Origin: Streptomyces xylophagus
Lineage (GTDB): Bacteria; Actinomycetota; Actinomycetes; Streptomycetales; Streptomycetaceae
Assembly: GCF_000716435.1 (NCBI RefSeq)
Contig: NZ_JNWO01000032.1
Coordinates: 72,089 to 136,088 of the forward strand
Length of the DNA stretch: 64,000 nucleotides
Reading direction: 5' to 3'
Below, one piece after another: positions 24,357 to 35,947 of this stretch. The notes under the pieces were generated by a model. The model saw only the letters and a list, made by a program, of their open reading frames with translations, did no database searches and had not been told where the DNA came from. The position numbers and the translations under genes are program-made. Numbering within the stretch: the stretch's first letter is position 1; each line of letters starts with the position of its first letter.

Positions 24357-24812
24357 CAGCCCGGCCAGTTCGCCCCGCTGGGCGCGGGAGAGTTCCGCGA
24401 GGATCGCGCGCTCCTGGGCGAGCAGGCCGGCCAGGGCCTGGTCCGCGCGGTCCTGGCCCTCCTCGGTGAGCCGGACCAGCACACCCCGGCGGTCGCTGGG
24501 GTCGGGGAGGCGCTCGACCAGACCCTTCTTCGCGAGGCGGTCGATACGGTTCGTCATCGTGCCGGACGTGACCAGGGTCTGCGTCAACAGCTGCCCGGGG
24601 GAGAGCTGGTAGGGGCTGCCCGCGCGCCTGAGCGCCGTCAGCACGTCGAACTCCCAGGGTTCCAGGCTGTGCTCGGCGAACGCCAGCCGCCGGGCCCGGT
24701 CCAGATGCCGGGCCAGCCGGCTCACCCGGCTGAGCACCTCAAGTGGCTCCACGTCGAGGTCGGGGCGCTCCCGGCGCCACGCTGCGACAAGCCGATCGAC
24801 CTCGTCCTCCAT
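24315..24812 (-). CDS. MarR-family transcriptional regulator
   Basis: 165 residues. Winged-helix core: SLEPWEFDVLTALRRAG, LVTSGTMTNRIDRLAKKGLVERLPDPSDRRGVLVRLTEEG, the last a classic MarR wing (DxRxxxxxLT). Divergent from the methyltransferase gene, with a cluster of MarR-type palindromes in between (24843-24911), so it most likely represses itself and the methyltransferase-VOC pair until a small ligand binds. Confidence 0.9.
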   Translation of the reverse strand: MEDEVDRLVAAWRRERPDLDVEPLEVLSRVSRLARHLDRARRLAFAEHSLEPWEFDVLTALRRAGSPYQLSPGQLLTQTLVTSGTMTNRIDRLAKKGLVERLPDPSDRRGVLVRLTEEGQDRADQALAGLLAQERAILAELSRAQRGELAGLLRQLTAPFDNIPG

Positions 24813-24842
24813 GACGATCAGTGTAGTGGTTGTGTCGACGTG

Positions 24843-24911
24843 AAGTCTCTTGATGTCGACTATATCGATGCCGAGTATCTCGACTTCAAGTCTCTTGACA
24901 TCGAGAGACTT
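24843..24911. promoter_or_regulatory. Triple MarR-type operator region
   Basis: AAGTCTCTTGATGTCGAC (24843-24860), TATCTCGACTTCAAGTC (about 24876-24892) and AAGTCTCT-TGACATCG-AGAGACTT (24888-24911). The last has perfect 8-bp arms around a TTGAcaTCGA core. The TCTyGAnnTCrAGA form is typical of MarR sites. It occupies the whole space between the divergent start codons. Confidence 0.6.
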
Positions 24912-24931
24912 GGGGCGGGAAGGTGTACGTC

Positions 24932-25747
24932 ATGACTTCCGCCTCGCCCGTGTGGGACCCCGCCCAGTACCTCCGCCACGCCGACCACCGCGCCCGCCCC
25001 TTCACCGACCTGCTGGCCCGGGTCACCGCGCTGCCCGCGGAGCGCCCCCGCATCGCCGACCTCGGCTGCGGCCCCGGCAACGTGACCACCGTCCTCGCCG
25101 ACCGCTGGCCCACCGCGCACATCACCGGCTACGACAACTCACCCGAGATGCTGGCGAAGACCGAGCCCTACGCCGGCCCCACCACCGGTGGCGGCAGCCT
25201 CGACTTCGCCCACGCGGACGCGACGACCTGGACGCCGACGGAGACGTACGACCTGATCGTGTCGAACGCGGCGCTGCACTGGGTCCCGGGGCACCTGGAC
25301 CGGTTCGGCGACTGGGTCTCCGCACTGGCGCCGTCCGGCACCTTCGCCTTCCAGGTGCCCGACAACATCGACGCGCCCCTGCACGCCCTGATGCGCGAAC
25401 TCGCCGGAACCGCCCGCTGGAAGAGCCGGCTGGGCGAGGTCCTGCGCCACGAGGACTCCGTCCACACACCCGGCGTCTACCTCGACCGCCTGGCCCGCCT
25501 CGGCTGCGCGGCCGACGTCTGGCAGACCACGTACCAGCACATCCTCCCCGGCGCCGACCCCGTCCTCGACTGGGTCAAGGGCACCGGCCTGCGCCCCGCC
25601 CTCACCGCCCTCGCGGACGACCCGGAGGCACGGGACGCGTTCGTGACGGAGTACCGCGACCTGCTCCGCGAGGCGTACCCGACGGCGGAGTACGGCACGG
25701 TCCTCCCGTTCCGGCGGTTGTTCGCGGTGGCCCGCAGGGAGGCGTGA
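24932..25747 (+). CDS. tam: Trans-aconitate 2-methyltransferase
   Basis: 271 residues from ATG 24932 behind GGAAGG. Class I methyltransferase: DLGCGPGNVTTVLADRWP is the SAM-binding motif I and SNAALHWVPGHL the post-II block shared with Tam. The start DPAQYLRHADHRARPFTDLLARV also matches Tam. Methylates trans-aconitate, a spontaneous by-product that inhibits aconitase. Divergent from and probably controlled by the MarR protein; followed at 3 bases by a VOC gene. Confidence 0.82.
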   Translation: MTSASPVWDPAQYLRHADHRARPFTDLLARVTALPAERPRIADLGCGPGNVTTVLADRWPTAHITGYDNSPEMLAKTEPYAGPTTGGGSLDFAHADATTWTPTETYDLIVSNAALHWVPGHLDRFGDWVSALAPSGTFAFQVPDNIDAPLHALMRELAGTARWKSRLGEVLRHEDSVHTPGVYLDRLARLGCAADVWQTTYQHILPGADPVLDWVKGTGLRPALTALADDPEARDAFVTEYRDLLREAYPTAEYGTVLPFRRLFAVARREA

Positions 25748-25750
25748 CGG

Positions 25751-26113
25751 ATGCTCGCGGCCGTGGATCACGTGCAGTTGGCGGCTCCGGCGGGGTCGGA
25801 GGACGCGCTGCGCGCCTACTACGTCGACACCCTCGGCATGACCGAGATCCCCAAGCCGCCGGTGCTGGCGGCGAGGGGAGGGTGCTGGTTCGGGGCGGGG
25901 GCGGTCCAGCTGCATCTGGGGATCGAGGTCGACTTCCGGCCGGCGAGGAAGGCTCACCCCGGGCTCCTGGTCACCGACATCGGGGCGTACGCCGCCCGGC
26001 TGGAGGCCCACGGGGCGCAGGTCATCTGGGACGCGGACCTGCCCGGGTACCGGCGCTTCTACTCGGAGGACCCCGTCGGCAACCGGCTGGAGTTCCTGGA
26101 ACCGGAAGACTGA
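25751..26113 (+). CDS. VOC/glyoxalase-fold protein
   Basis: 120 residues, starting 3 bases after the methyltransferase stop, so the two form an operon. DHVQLAAP at the start and YSEDPVGNRLEFLEP at the end are the two halves of the vicinal-oxygen-chelate metal fold, with the potential ligands His7, His near QLHLG and Glu in LEFLEP. Reaction unknown; a role in modifying or binding a small acid next to Tam is possible. Confidence 0.82.
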   Translation: MLAAVDHVQLAAPAGSEDALRAYYVDTLGMTEIPKPPVLAARGGCWFGAGAVQLHLGIEVDFRPARKAHPGLLVTDIGAYAARLEAHGAQVIWDADLPGYRRFYSEDPVGNRLEFLEPED

Positions 26114-26156
26114 CCGGCGTTTGCCCGTCGGCATCGCGGCTTCACGCGCCGACAAC

Positions 26157-26200
26157 AGTGGAGGGGCCCCTGCTCTTCAGCAGGGGCCCCTCCACTTTCT
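26157..26200. terminator. Bidirectional terminator
   Basis: Perfect 18-bp arms (26157-26174 and 26179-26196) with a CTTC loop, starting AGTGGAGGGGCCCCT, followed by TTTCT on the plus strand. It separates the tam-VOC operon from the convergent TetR gene. Confidence 0.88.
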
Positions 26201-26204
26201 CCGT

Positions 26205-26234
26205 ACTTACGGGTTCAGCACTTACGGGTTCAGC
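26205..26234. repeat. 15-bp tandem duplication at the TetR 3' end
   Basis: ACTTACGGGTTCAGC twice without a gap. The TetR stop codon (26230-26232, minus strand) lies in the second unit, so one unit is a copy of the gene's last codons placed outside it. Confidence 0.75.
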
Positions 26235-26907
26235 TTTTTCGGCGCCCTATCAAATGTGGCTTCGCCTCCAGCCCATCCAGCCCGTGCCACGCCAGGTTCA
26301 CCAGATGGGCCGCCACCTCCGCCTTCTTCGGGCGGCGGACGTCCAGCCACCACTGGCCGGTCAGGGCGACCATGCCGACCAGGGCCTGGGCGTAGAGCGG
26401 GGCGAGTTTCGCGTCGAAGCCGCGGCTCTTGAACTCGCGGCCGAGGATGTCCTCGACCTGGGTCGCGATGTCCGAGATGAGGGACGCGAAGGAGCCCGTC
26501 GACTGGGGGATGGGGGAGTCGCGGACCAGGATGCGGAAGCCGTCCGTGTACTCCTCGATGTAGTCGAGGAGGGCGAAGGCGGCCTGTTCGCAGAGTTCGC
26601 GGGGGTGGCCTGCCGTCAGGGAGCTGGTCACCATGTCGAGGAGGCGGCGCATCTCGCGGTCCACCACCACCGCGTACAGGCCCTCCTTGCCGCCGAAGTG
26701 CTCGTACACCACCGGCTTGGACACCCCGGCCTTCGCCGCGATCTCCTCCACCGACGTGGCCTCGAACCCCTTCGTCGCGAACAGCGTGCGACCGACCTCG
26801 AGCAGTTGGGCCCGGCGCTCCGCTCCCGTCATCCGGGTGCGGCGCGCGCGTCGGGGCTTCTCGTTGCTCGGGGTACTGCTGGGATCGGTCGCCACGGCGT
26901 CAATCAT
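26230..26907 (-). CDS. TetR-family regulator coupled to a fatty-acid desaturase
   Basis: 225 residues; ATG 26907 overlaps the desaturase stop (ATGA). HTH: AQLLEVGRTLFATKGFEATSVEEIAAKAGVSKPVVYEHFGGKEGLYAVVV. The C-terminal half is helical ligand-binding, unrelated at sight to well-known drug repressors. Translational coupling with the desaturase suggests it senses acyl-CoA or a fatty acid and adjusts membrane fluidity, in the manner of DesT or FasR; that is inference from context. Confidence 0.9.
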   Translation of the reverse strand: MIDAVATDPSSTPSNEKPRRARRTRMTGAERRAQLLEVGRTLFATKGFEATSVEEIAAKAGVSKPVVYEHFGGKEGLYAVVVDREMRRLLDMVTSSLTAGHPRELCEQAAFALLDYIEEYTDGFRILVRDSPIPQSTGSFASLISDIATQVEDILGREFKSRGFDAKLAPLYAQALVGMVALTGQWWLDVRRPKKAEVAAHLVNLAWHGLDGLEAKPHLIGRRKS

Positions 26908-27920
26908 GCCGCCTCCGCCGACTCCTTCCGGGGCTGAGAGCTGTCCGGACCGGAGATACGGCGCGAATCGATACGTGAGCGTGACGGCCAGCGCACGTCA
27001 TAGGCCCAGCCGAGTTGCTCGCACCAGCGGATGATCCGCGCCGAGGAGTCCAGCTGGCCGCGCATCACACCGTGCCGCGCGGACGTCGGGTCGGCATGGT
27101 GCAGGTTGTGCCAGGACTCGCCGCAGGACAGGATCGCCAGCCACCACACGTTGCCCGAGCGGTCACGCGACTTGAAGGGGCGCTTGCCGATCGCGTGGCA
27201 GATCGAGTTGATCGACCACGTGACGTGGTGCAGCAGGGCCACCCGCACGAGCGAGCCCCAGAAGAAGCCGGTGAACGCGCCCCACCAGGACATCGTGGCA
27301 AGGCCGCCGATCAGCGGGGGCAGCGCGAGCGACAGCATCGTCCAGAAGATGAACTGGCGGGAGATGGCCCGGATCGTGCGGTCCTTGATCAGGTCCGGCG
27401 CGTACTTGTCCTGCGGAGTGCGCTCCTCGTCGAACATCCACGCGATGTGCGCCCACCACAGACCCTTGATCAGCGCCGGCACCGTCTCGCCGTAGCGCCA
27501 CGGCGAATGCGGGTCGCCCTCCGCGTCGGAGAACTTGTGGTGCTTGCGGTGGTCGGCGACCCAGCGCACCAGCGGCCCCTCGACCGCCATCGACCCGGCG
27601 ATCGCGACGGCGATCCGCAGCGGCCGCTTCGCCTTGAAGGAGCCGTGCGTGAAGTAACGGTGGTAGCCGATGGTCACACCGTGGCAGCCGAGGTAGTAGA
27701 AGAACACCAGCAGGCCGAGGTCCAGCCAGCTCACCCCGCCCCAGCTCCACGCCAGCGGCACCGCCGCGAGCAGTGCCAGGAACGGGACGGTGATGAAGAG
27801 GAGAAGAGTGATCTGTTCCAGCGACCCCTTCTTCTCGCCGCCGAGTGTGGCGGCGGGGAGCGGAGTGCCGTCGTCGTTCGCCCGCGGGGCGTCGTCGATC
27901 ACATCGGAGCTCGTGGTCAT
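26904..27920 (-). CDS. Acyl-CoA / fatty-acid delta-9 desaturase
   Basis: 338 residues from ATG 27920 (AGGGGA upstream); the frame extends to 27983. Membrane di-iron desaturase: histidine boxes HRYFTH (87-92), HRKHH (124-128) and HNLHH near the end, with hydrophobic helix pairs between. Introduces a double bond into saturated acyl chains using O2 and electrons from ferredoxin or cytochrome. Coupled to the TetR gene. Upstream are two tandem operator-like 15-mers. Confidence 0.9.
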   Translation of the reverse strand: MTTSSDVIDDAPRANDDGTPLPAATLGGEKKGSLEQITLLLFITVPFLALLAAVPLAWSWGGVSWLDLGLLVFFYYLGCHGVTIGYHRYFTHGSFKAKRPLRIAVAIAGSMAVEGPLVRWVADHRKHHKFSDAEGDPHSPWRYGETVPALIKGLWWAHIAWMFDEERTPQDKYAPDLIKDRTIRAISRQFIFWTMLSLALPPLIGGLATMSWWGAFTGFFWGSLVRVALLHHVTWSINSICHAIGKRPFKSRDRSGNVWWLAILSCGESWHNLHHADPTSARHGVMRGQLDSSARIIRWCEQLGWAYDVRWPSRSRIDSRRISGPDSSQPRKESAEAA

Positions 27921-28001
27921 GGGCGTCCCCTGTGGGGTTCGGAGGTGGAGGCGGAGCGTCGGACGGCGGAAGCCGGGCAGCAACAGTTCAGCATGTACTT
28001 C

Positions 28002-28031
28002 CCTACGGTTCCGTAACCTACGGCAACGTAA
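28002..28031. promoter_or_regulatory. Tandem 15-bp operator-like repeats upstream of the desaturase
   Basis: CCTACGGTTCCGTAA (28002-28016) directly followed by CCTACGGCAACGTAA (28017-28031). Each holds a dyad: TACGG-tt-CCGTA and TACG-gca-CGTA. They lie about 80-110 bases upstream of the desaturase start, in the 307-base gap shared with ppc. Probable binding site of the downstream-encoded TetR protein. Confidence 0.55.
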
Positions 28032-28227
28032 GTATGGCAGCGCGTCGACCGGTGGACGAAGCCCGTGAGACCGCGCGTCAGAGTGGACACCTATCCTTGG
28101 TGTCGGTCGGACAGCGCGGTCCGCTCTGTTTTCTTCCCGGATGTCCGTCCCGTATGCGGCGCCCGCCGCGGGACCGCCGTCCGGGTTCCCTCCAGACGAG
28201 CTTCAAACACTGCAAGGAGCCGCACCT

Positions 28228-30960
<2,733 letters not shown>

Positions 30961-30977
30961 GCAGAGCAGAGAAACGA

Positions 30978-31017
30978 AGGGTGCCCCCGAGCTGTCGTAG
31001 AAGCTCGGGGGCACCCT
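30978..31017. terminator. Terminator between ppc and a convergent gene
   Basis: Perfect 16-bp arms: AGGGTGCCCCCGAGCT (30978-30993) and its complement (31002-31017), loop of 8. It lies 18 bases after ppc and ends the convergent membrane-protein gene from the other side. Confidence 0.85.
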
Positions 31018-31033
31018 CATGTCCTGCGAACGT

Positions 31034-31480
31034 TCAGAGTGCTACGAAGGCTGCCGTCAGCAAGGCGATCCCGGAGCCGGCCAGTACCCACCCCGCCCGG
31101 GTCAGACGCAGGCCGCCCGCGACGACCACCGAGGCCAGCAGGAGGGCGCCGCCGAGGGGGACCCAGGCGTAGAGGACGCCGGCGGGGCCGGAGCGCATGA
31201 CCTCGTCGGTGCCGGGCTTCACGACCACGGCGTACGTCTGGCCCTTCTTCACCGCGACCGTGTGCTCGATGACGACCCTGGCGCGGGCCTTCGACCCCGT
31301 CGAGACCGGGGTGTACGGCCCGGTGCAGGTGTCGTCGCCGCACGCGGTGACCTCGATCGTGCCGCTCTCGCGGCCCTTGGTGAGCATCACGTTGTGCGCG
31401 GTCGGCCAGGAACCCCACACCCCGGCGATCAGGATCAGCACGGTGACCGTGCCCATCGCCGCGAGCCGTCCGAAGTTCAT
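31034..31480 (-). CDS. Hypothetical membrane protein
   Basis: 148 residues from ATG 31480; ATG 31492 is also possible and neither has a good ribosome site. A signal-anchor helix (LAAMGTVTVLILIAGVWGSW) leads into an extracytoplasmic part of about 75 residues with two close cysteines (TACGDDTCTGPYTP). Two more helices follow (YAWVPLGGALLLASVVVAGG and WVLAGSGIALLTAAFVAL). Not a recognised family; function unknown. Confidence 0.7.
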   Translation of the reverse strand: MNFGRLAAMGTVTVLILIAGVWGSWPTAHNVMLTKGRESGTIEVTACGDDTCTGPYTPVSTGSKARARVVIEHTVAVKKGQTYAVVVKPGTDEVMRSGPAGVLYAWVPLGGALLLASVVVAGGLRLTRAGWVLAGSGIALLTAAFVAL

Positions 31481-31543
31481 GGCGGGGATCATTGGCCATA
31501 CCCGCACACGCGGTCAACTCCGGTGACCGACAAGTCGGTCAAG

Positions 31544-32146
31544 TCAGGAGTTGTACGCGCTCTGCGCCCGCTCCAGGCCCTCGCTCACCAGACACTCCAC
31601 CGAGTCGGTGGCGCGGTCCACGAGGAAGTCGAGTTCCTTGCGCTCGGTGGACGAGAAGTCCTTCAGCACGAAGTCGGCGACCTGCATACGGCCCGGCGGG
31701 CGCCCGATCCCGAACCGCACCCGGTGGTAGTCCGGGCCCATCGCCTTGGTCATCGACTTCAGGCCGTTGTGGCCGTTGTCGCCGCCGCCAAGCTTGAGCC
31801 GGAGGGTGCCGTAGTCGATGTCCAGCTCGTCGTGCACGGCGACGACGTTCGCGAGCGGCACCTTGTAGAAGTCGCGCAGCGCGTTGACCGGGCCGCCCGA
31901 CAGGTTCATGTACGACGTCGGCTTCACCAGCACGACCCGGCGGCTCGCCGGACCCGGCGCACCGATCCGGCCCTCCAGGACCTGCGCCTGCGCCTTGCCG
32001 GCCCGCTTGAACTTCCCGCCGATCCGCTCGGCCAGCAGATCGGCCACCATGAAGCCCACGTTGTGGCGGTTGTTCGTGTACTCGGGGCCGGGGTTGCCGA
32101 GTCCCACGATCAGCCAGGGGGCATTCGCGTCGGTCGTCACGTCCAT
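31544..32146 (-). CDS. pth: Peptidyl-tRNA hydrolase
   Basis: 200 residues from ATG 32146 behind AAGGAGAG. Cleaves peptidyl-tRNA released from stalled ribosomes, recycling t[24 protein letters not shown] carries the catalytic His28; [19 protein letters not shown] and [12 protein letters not shown] are the substrate-binding blocks. Length is typical. Follows rplY after a hairpin, in the glmU-prs-rplY-pth gene order common in actinomycetes. Confidence 0.95.
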   Translation of the reverse strand: MDVTTDANAPWLIVGLGNPGPEYTNNRHNVGFMVADLLAERIGGKFKRAGKAQAQVLEGRIGAPGPASRRVVLVKPTSYMNLSGGPVNALRDFYKVPLANVVAVHDELDIDYGTLRLKLGGGDNGHNGLKSMTKAMGPDYHRVRFGIGRPPGRMQVADFVLKDFSSTERKELDFLVDRATDSVECLVSEGLERAQSAYNS

Positions 32147-32163
32147 CTCTCCTTGATACGCGC

Positions 32164-32204
32164 CAGCCGCTGTTCCCGAGCCTGACGGACGGGAACAGCG
32201 GCTG
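32164..32204 (-). terminator. Hairpin between rplY and pth
   Basis: Perfect 15-bp arms, CAGCCGCTGTTCCCG (32164-32178) and its complement (32190-32204), loop of 11. No T-run follows, so it may be an attenuating or processing hairpin as much as a full terminator between rplY and pth. Confidence 0.6.
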
Positions 32205-32225
32205 ACACAGTGGTGAAGGTGAGGA

Positions 32226-32810
32226 TCAGGCCTCGGTGCCCTCGGCCTCGGCGTCGGCCGACGCCTCCTCCGCCTGGGCGGCCAGGACCTGGAGGACGAC
32301 CGCGTCCTCGTCGATCGCCAGCGTGGTGCCCTTGGGGAGCGGGATGTCCTTGGCGGCGATGGAGGCACCGGCCTCCAGGCCCGCGATGGACACGGTGACC
32401 GACTCGGGGATGTGCGTGGCCTCGGCCTCGACGGTGATCGTGCTGAGCACGTGCTCCAGCAGGAAGGAGCCCGGGGCCAGCTCGCCCTCGGTGTGGACGT
32501 AGACCTCGACGGTGACCTTCTCGCCGCTCTTCACGGTGAGCAGGTCGACGTGCTCCAGGTAGCCCTTGATGGCGTCACGCTGGACGGCCTTCGGGATGGC
32601 GAGCTGGGTCTTGCCCTCGATGTCCAGGGTCAGCAGGACGTTCGGGGTACGCAGGGCGAGCTGCAGCTCGTGGCCCGGCAGCGTGACGTGCAGCGGGTCC
32701 ACACCGTGGCCGTAGACCACGGCGGGAACCTTCTTGTCACGGCGGATACGGCGGGCGGCACCCTTGCCGAACTCGGTGCGGGTCTCGGCGGTGAGCTTGA
32801 CGTCGGCCAT
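32226..32810 (-). CDS. rplY: Ribosomal protein bL25 (CTC/TL5 type)
   Basis: 194 residues from ATG 32810 behind GAGGA. Binds 5S rRNA in the large subunit. [31 protein letters not shown] is the conserved N-terminal L25 domain, followed by the second beta domain of the long CTC form ([20 protein letters not shown]). An acidic tail rich in Glu and Ala ends the protein, as in other Streptomyces. Confidence 0.95.
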   Translation of the reverse strand: MADVKLTAETRTEFGKGAARRIRRDKKVPAVVYGHGVDPLHVTLPGHELQLALRTPNVLLTLDIEGKTQLAIPKAVQRDAIKGYLEHVDLLTVKSGEKVTVEVYVHTEGELAPGSFLLEHVLSTITVEAEATHIPESVTVSIAGLEAGASIAAKDIPLPKGTTLAIDEDAVVLQVLAAQAEEASADAEAEGTEA

Positions 32811-32912
32811 GGTCACTCCTCGTAGAACAGTCGGGGAAGGTGGTCACCCGGCCGAACATCGGCCTGCTACGAAGAGCGCGTCGATAACGGACCGCCGTAC
32901 CCGAATACCGGT

Positions 32913-32963
32913 ACGGCCTCCCTCGCCGAGCAACTGTGGCAGCTTACTCGGCGGGGAGGCCGT
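32913..32963 (-). terminator. Terminator after prs
   Basis: Long hairpin with arms 32913-32930 and 32947-32963, 17 pairs with a single bulge, starting ACGGCCTCCC. It lies 29-79 bases downstream of the prs stop on the minus strand and before the rplY promoter region. Confidence 0.7.
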
Positions 32964-32991
32964 AACAGAAATCGATCTACGACGTCCGGTG

Positions 32992-33972
32992 TCAGTGTTC
33001 GTCGAAGAGGCTTGTCACCGAGCCGTCCTCGAAGACCTCGCGGACCGCGCTGGCGATGGTCGGGGCGATCGACAGGACCGTGATCTTGTCGAGGTCGGCG
33101 CCGACCTCGCCCGGGGTGGGGAGGGTGTCCGTGAGGACGAACTCGCTGACGCGGGAGTTCTTCAGGCGGTCGGCGGCGGGGCCGGAGAGCACGCCGTGCG
33201 TGGCCGTCACGATGACGTCCTCCGCGCCGTGCGCGAACAGGGCGTCCGCGGCGGCGCAGATCGTGCCGCCGGTGTCGATCATGTCGTCGACCAGGACACA
33301 GACGCGGCCCTTGACCTCGCCGACGACCTCGTGGACGGTCACCTGGTTCGCCACGTCCTTGTCGCGCCGCTTGTGCACGATCGCCAGGGGCGCGCCCAGG
33401 CGGTCGCACCAGCGGTCGGCGACGCGCACGCGGCCGGCGTCAGGGGAGACGACGGTCAGCTTGCTGCGGTCGACCTTGCTGCCCACGTAGTCCGCGAGGA
33501 GCGGGAGGGCGAAGAGATGATCCACGGGGCCGTCGAAGAAGCCCTGGATCTGGTCGGTGTGCAGGTCGACGGTGAGGATGCGGTGCGCACCCGCCGTCTT
33601 CATCAGGTCCGCGATCAGCCGGGCCGAGATCGGCTCACGGCCGCGGTGCTTCTTGTCCTGCCGGGCATAGCCGTAGAACGGCACGATCACCGTGATGGAG
33701 CGGGCCGACGCGCGCTTCAGCGCGTCGATCATGATGAGCTGCTCCATGACCCACTGGTTGATCGGAGCCGTGTGGCTCTGGATCACGAAACAGTCCGCCC
33801 CGCGCACCGACTCCTCGAAACGGACGTAGATCTCGCCGTTCGCGAAGTCGAAGGCCTTGGTCGGGACGACCCCGACACCCAGCTGCTGGGCGACCTCCTT
33901 GGCAAGCTCGGGGTGGGCGCGGCCGGAGAAGAACATCATCTTCTTCTCGCCGGTCGTCTTGATCCCGGTCAC
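32992..33972 (-). CDS. prs: Ribose-phosphate pyrophosphokinase
   Basis: 326 residues from GTG 33972 behind GAGGAG. Makes PRPP from ribose-5-phosphate and ATP for nucleotide, His and Trp synthesis. FANGEIYVRFEESVRG and FYGYARQDKKHRGREPIS are class I motifs, and VCVLVDDMIDTGGTI is the PRPP-binding loop. Length typical. Likely cotranscribed with glmU, 77 bases upstream. Confidence 0.95.
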   Translation of the reverse strand: MTGIKTTGEKKMMFFSGRAHPELAKEVAQQLGVGVVPTKAFDFANGEIYVRFEESVRGADCFVIQSHTAPINQWVMEQLIMIDALKRASARSITVIVPFYGYARQDKKHRGREPISARLIADLMKTAGAHRILTVDLHTDQIQGFFDGPVDHLFALPLLADYVGSKVDRSKLTVVSPDAGRVRVADRWCDRLGAPLAIVHKRRDKDVANQVTVHEVVGEVKGRVCVLVDDMIDTGGTICAAADALFAHGAEDVIVTATHGVLSGPAADRLKNSRVSEFVLTDTLPTPGEVGADLDKITVLSIAPTIASAVREVFEDGSVTSLFDEH

Positions 33973-34049
33973 AGCACTGTCTCCTCAGAGGTCATTCAAC
34001 TGGGTGTGCGTTTATCACGGTACGCCGTGTTCGACGCGTCCGTTTCCGG

Positions 34050-35495
34050 TCAGTTCTCGCTCTCGGCCTGCCTGGAAGCCGTTTCCGCGGCCTTCGCCGC
34101 CGCGCTCCCCGGACGCTTGCGGGCCACCCAGCCCTCGATATTCCGCTGCTGGCCACGGGCCACGGCCAGCGAACCGGGCGGTACGTCCTTCGTGATCACG
34201 GAGCCGGCGGCGGTGTACGCGCCGTCCCCGACCGTGACAGGTGCCACAAACATATTGTCCGAACCCGTACGGCAATGCGATCCGACGGTGGTGTGGTGTT
34301 TGTCCTGTCCGTCGTAGTTGACGAACACGCTTGCCGCTCCGATGTTGGTGTATTCGCCGATCGTCGCGTCCCCGACGTAGGAGAGGTGCGGGACCTTCGT
34401 GCCCTCGCCGATGGCCGCGTTCTTCGTCTCGACGTACGTCCCGATCTTGCCCTTCGCGCCGAGGCGGGTACCGGGACGGAGATAGGCGTACGGTCCGACG
34501 GTCGCCTGCGCTCCGACGTGCGCGCCGTCCGCGACTGTGTTGTCGACCCGGGCGCCCGCCTCGACCGTGGTGTCTTTCAGGCGGCTGTTGGGGCCGACCT
34601 CGGCACCCTCGCCGATGTGCGTGGTGCCGTGCAGTTGGGTGCCGGGGTGGACGATCGCGTCCTGGCCGAAGGTGACGTCGACGTCGATCCAGGTCGTCGC
34701 CGGGTCGATGACCGTCACGCCGCCGAGCATGGCCTCGGTCAGCAGCCGGTCGTTGAGGATGCGGCGCGCCTCGGAGAGCTGTACGCGGTTGTTGATGCCG
34801 GCGATCTCGCGGTGGTCGCCCGCGACGGAGGCGCCGACTCGGTGCCCGGCCTCGCGCAGGATGCCGAGGACGTCGGTGAGGTACTCCTCGCCCTGGCTGT
34901 TGTCGGTCCTGACCTTGCCGAGCGCGTCCGCGAGCAACTGCCCGTCGAACGCGAAGACTCCGGAGTTGATCTCACGGATCGCCCGCTGCGAGTCGGACGC
35001 GTCCTTGTGCTCGACGATCGCGGTCACCGCACCGGAGGCGCCGTCGCGGACGATACGGCCGTAGCCGGTCGCGTCCGGGACCTCGGCGGTGAGCACGGTC
35101 ACCGCGTTGCCGTCGGCGGTGTGGTTGGCGGTGAGGGCGCGCAGGGTCTCGCCGCGGAGGAGGGGGGTGTCGCCGCAGACGACCACGACGGTGCCGTCGA
35201 CTGTGCCGAGCTCTTCGAGTGCCATGCGTACGGCGTGGCCCGTGCCGTTCTGCTCCGCCTGGACCGCGGTCCGTACGCCGGGGTCGGTCTCGCCGAGGTG
35301 CGCGGTCACCTTCTCGCGGGCGTGGCCCACGACGACGGCCAGGTTCTCCGGCTCCAACTCGCGGGCGGCGGCCAGCACATGACCGACGAGGGTCCGGCCA
35401 CAGATCTCGTGCAGGACCTTCGGTGTGGCCGACTTCATACGGGTGCCCTCACCCGCTGCGAGGACGACGACGGCTGCCGGGCGAATGGCGCTCAC
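34050..35495 (-). CDS. glmU: Bifunctional UDP-GlcNAc pyrophosphorylase / glucosamine-1-phosphate acetyltransferase
   Basis: 481 residues from GTG 35495. N-terminal uridyltransferase: [12 protein letters not shown] (about 12-23) binds the nucleotide. The C-terminal half is a left-handed beta helix of hexapeptide repeats ([13 protein letters not shown] to [18 protein letters not shown]). It first acetylates glucosamine-1-phosphate and then adds UMP to give UDP-GlcNAc for the cell wall. A Glu/Ser/Ala-rich tail of about 30 residues is extra to the E. coli enzyme, as in other actinomycetes. Confidence 0.96.
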   Translation of the reverse strand: MSAIRPAAVVVLAAGEGTRMKSATPKVLHEICGRTLVGHVLAAARELEPENLAVVVGHAREKVTAHLGETDPGVRTAVQAEQNGTGHAVRMALEELGTVDGTVVVVCGDTPLLRGETLRALTANHTADGNAVTVLTAEVPDATGYGRIVRDGASGAVTAIVEHKDASDSQRAIREINSGVFAFDGQLLADALGKVRTDNSQGEEYLTDVLGILREAGHRVGASVAGDHREIAGINNRVQLSEARRILNDRLLTEAMLGGVTVIDPATTWIDVDVTFGQDAIVHPGTQLHGTTHIGEGAEVGPNSRLKDTTVEAGARVDNTVADGAHVGAQATVGPYAYLRPGTRLGAKGKIGTYVETKNAAIGEGTKVPHLSYVGDATIGEYTNIGAASVFVNYDGQDKHHTTVGSHCRTGSDNMFVAPVTVGDGAYTAAGSVITKDVPPGSLAVARGQQRNIEGWVARKRPGSAAAKAAETASRQAESEN

Positions 35496-35574
35496 GGGTT
35501 TGCCCTTCGGCTTCGGAATGCTGGGGGGTGGACATTCGCAGGATACCGGGGCGTTTCATGGGGGACATGAGAGT

Positions 35575-35600
35575 AGGCCCTGACAGTGCTGTCAGGGCCT
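35575..35600 (-). terminator. Hairpin downstream of tRNA-Gln
   Basis: Perfect 12-bp arms AGGCCCTGACAG and CTGTCAGGGCCT with a 2-base loop, 82 bases beyond the tRNA 3' end on the minus strand and 80 upstream of glmU. It fits a terminator of the tRNA transcript. Confidence 0.65.
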
Positions 35601-35681
35601 GAAGTGGGGTGCTGGGGGAGGGGGTTGCTCCGTTGCCGATCAGTCGTCGATCCGTTGTCGCTCAGTTGCGATCGGGTTTTG

Positions 35682-35753
35682 CTCCCCCGCCAGGACTCGA
35701 ACCCGGACAAATGGCACCAAAAGCCACGGTGCTGCCAATTACACCACGGGGGA
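35682..35753 (-). tRNA. tRNA-Gln (anticodon UUG)
   Basis: 72 bases. Acceptor stem TCCCCCG / CGGGGGA, D-arm with GTGTAATTGGCAGCAC, anticodon stem GTGGC / GCCAT around the loop TTTTGGT with anticodon TTG, and T-arm CCGGG-TTCGAGT-CCTGG. The discriminator is G and CCA is not encoded. It reads the CAA glutamine codon, which is rare in this GC-rich genome. Confidence 0.93.
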
Positions 35754-35947
35754 TCAAACTCGTGAGAACCGGACATTTAGCCTGGTCGCCGAGTGGGCAC
35801 AGAACACTATGCCGTACCGGATGCCCTCCGTGCGACGGTACTTGTCGTGGGTGATCGGTTTCGTGGCTGTTCGATTACGCGCTGTGGTGTAGGCCAGTCG
35901 CGGAAACTCGCCGGAAAAGCGGGCCTGAACGCCCGTAGGCTGGAGGC

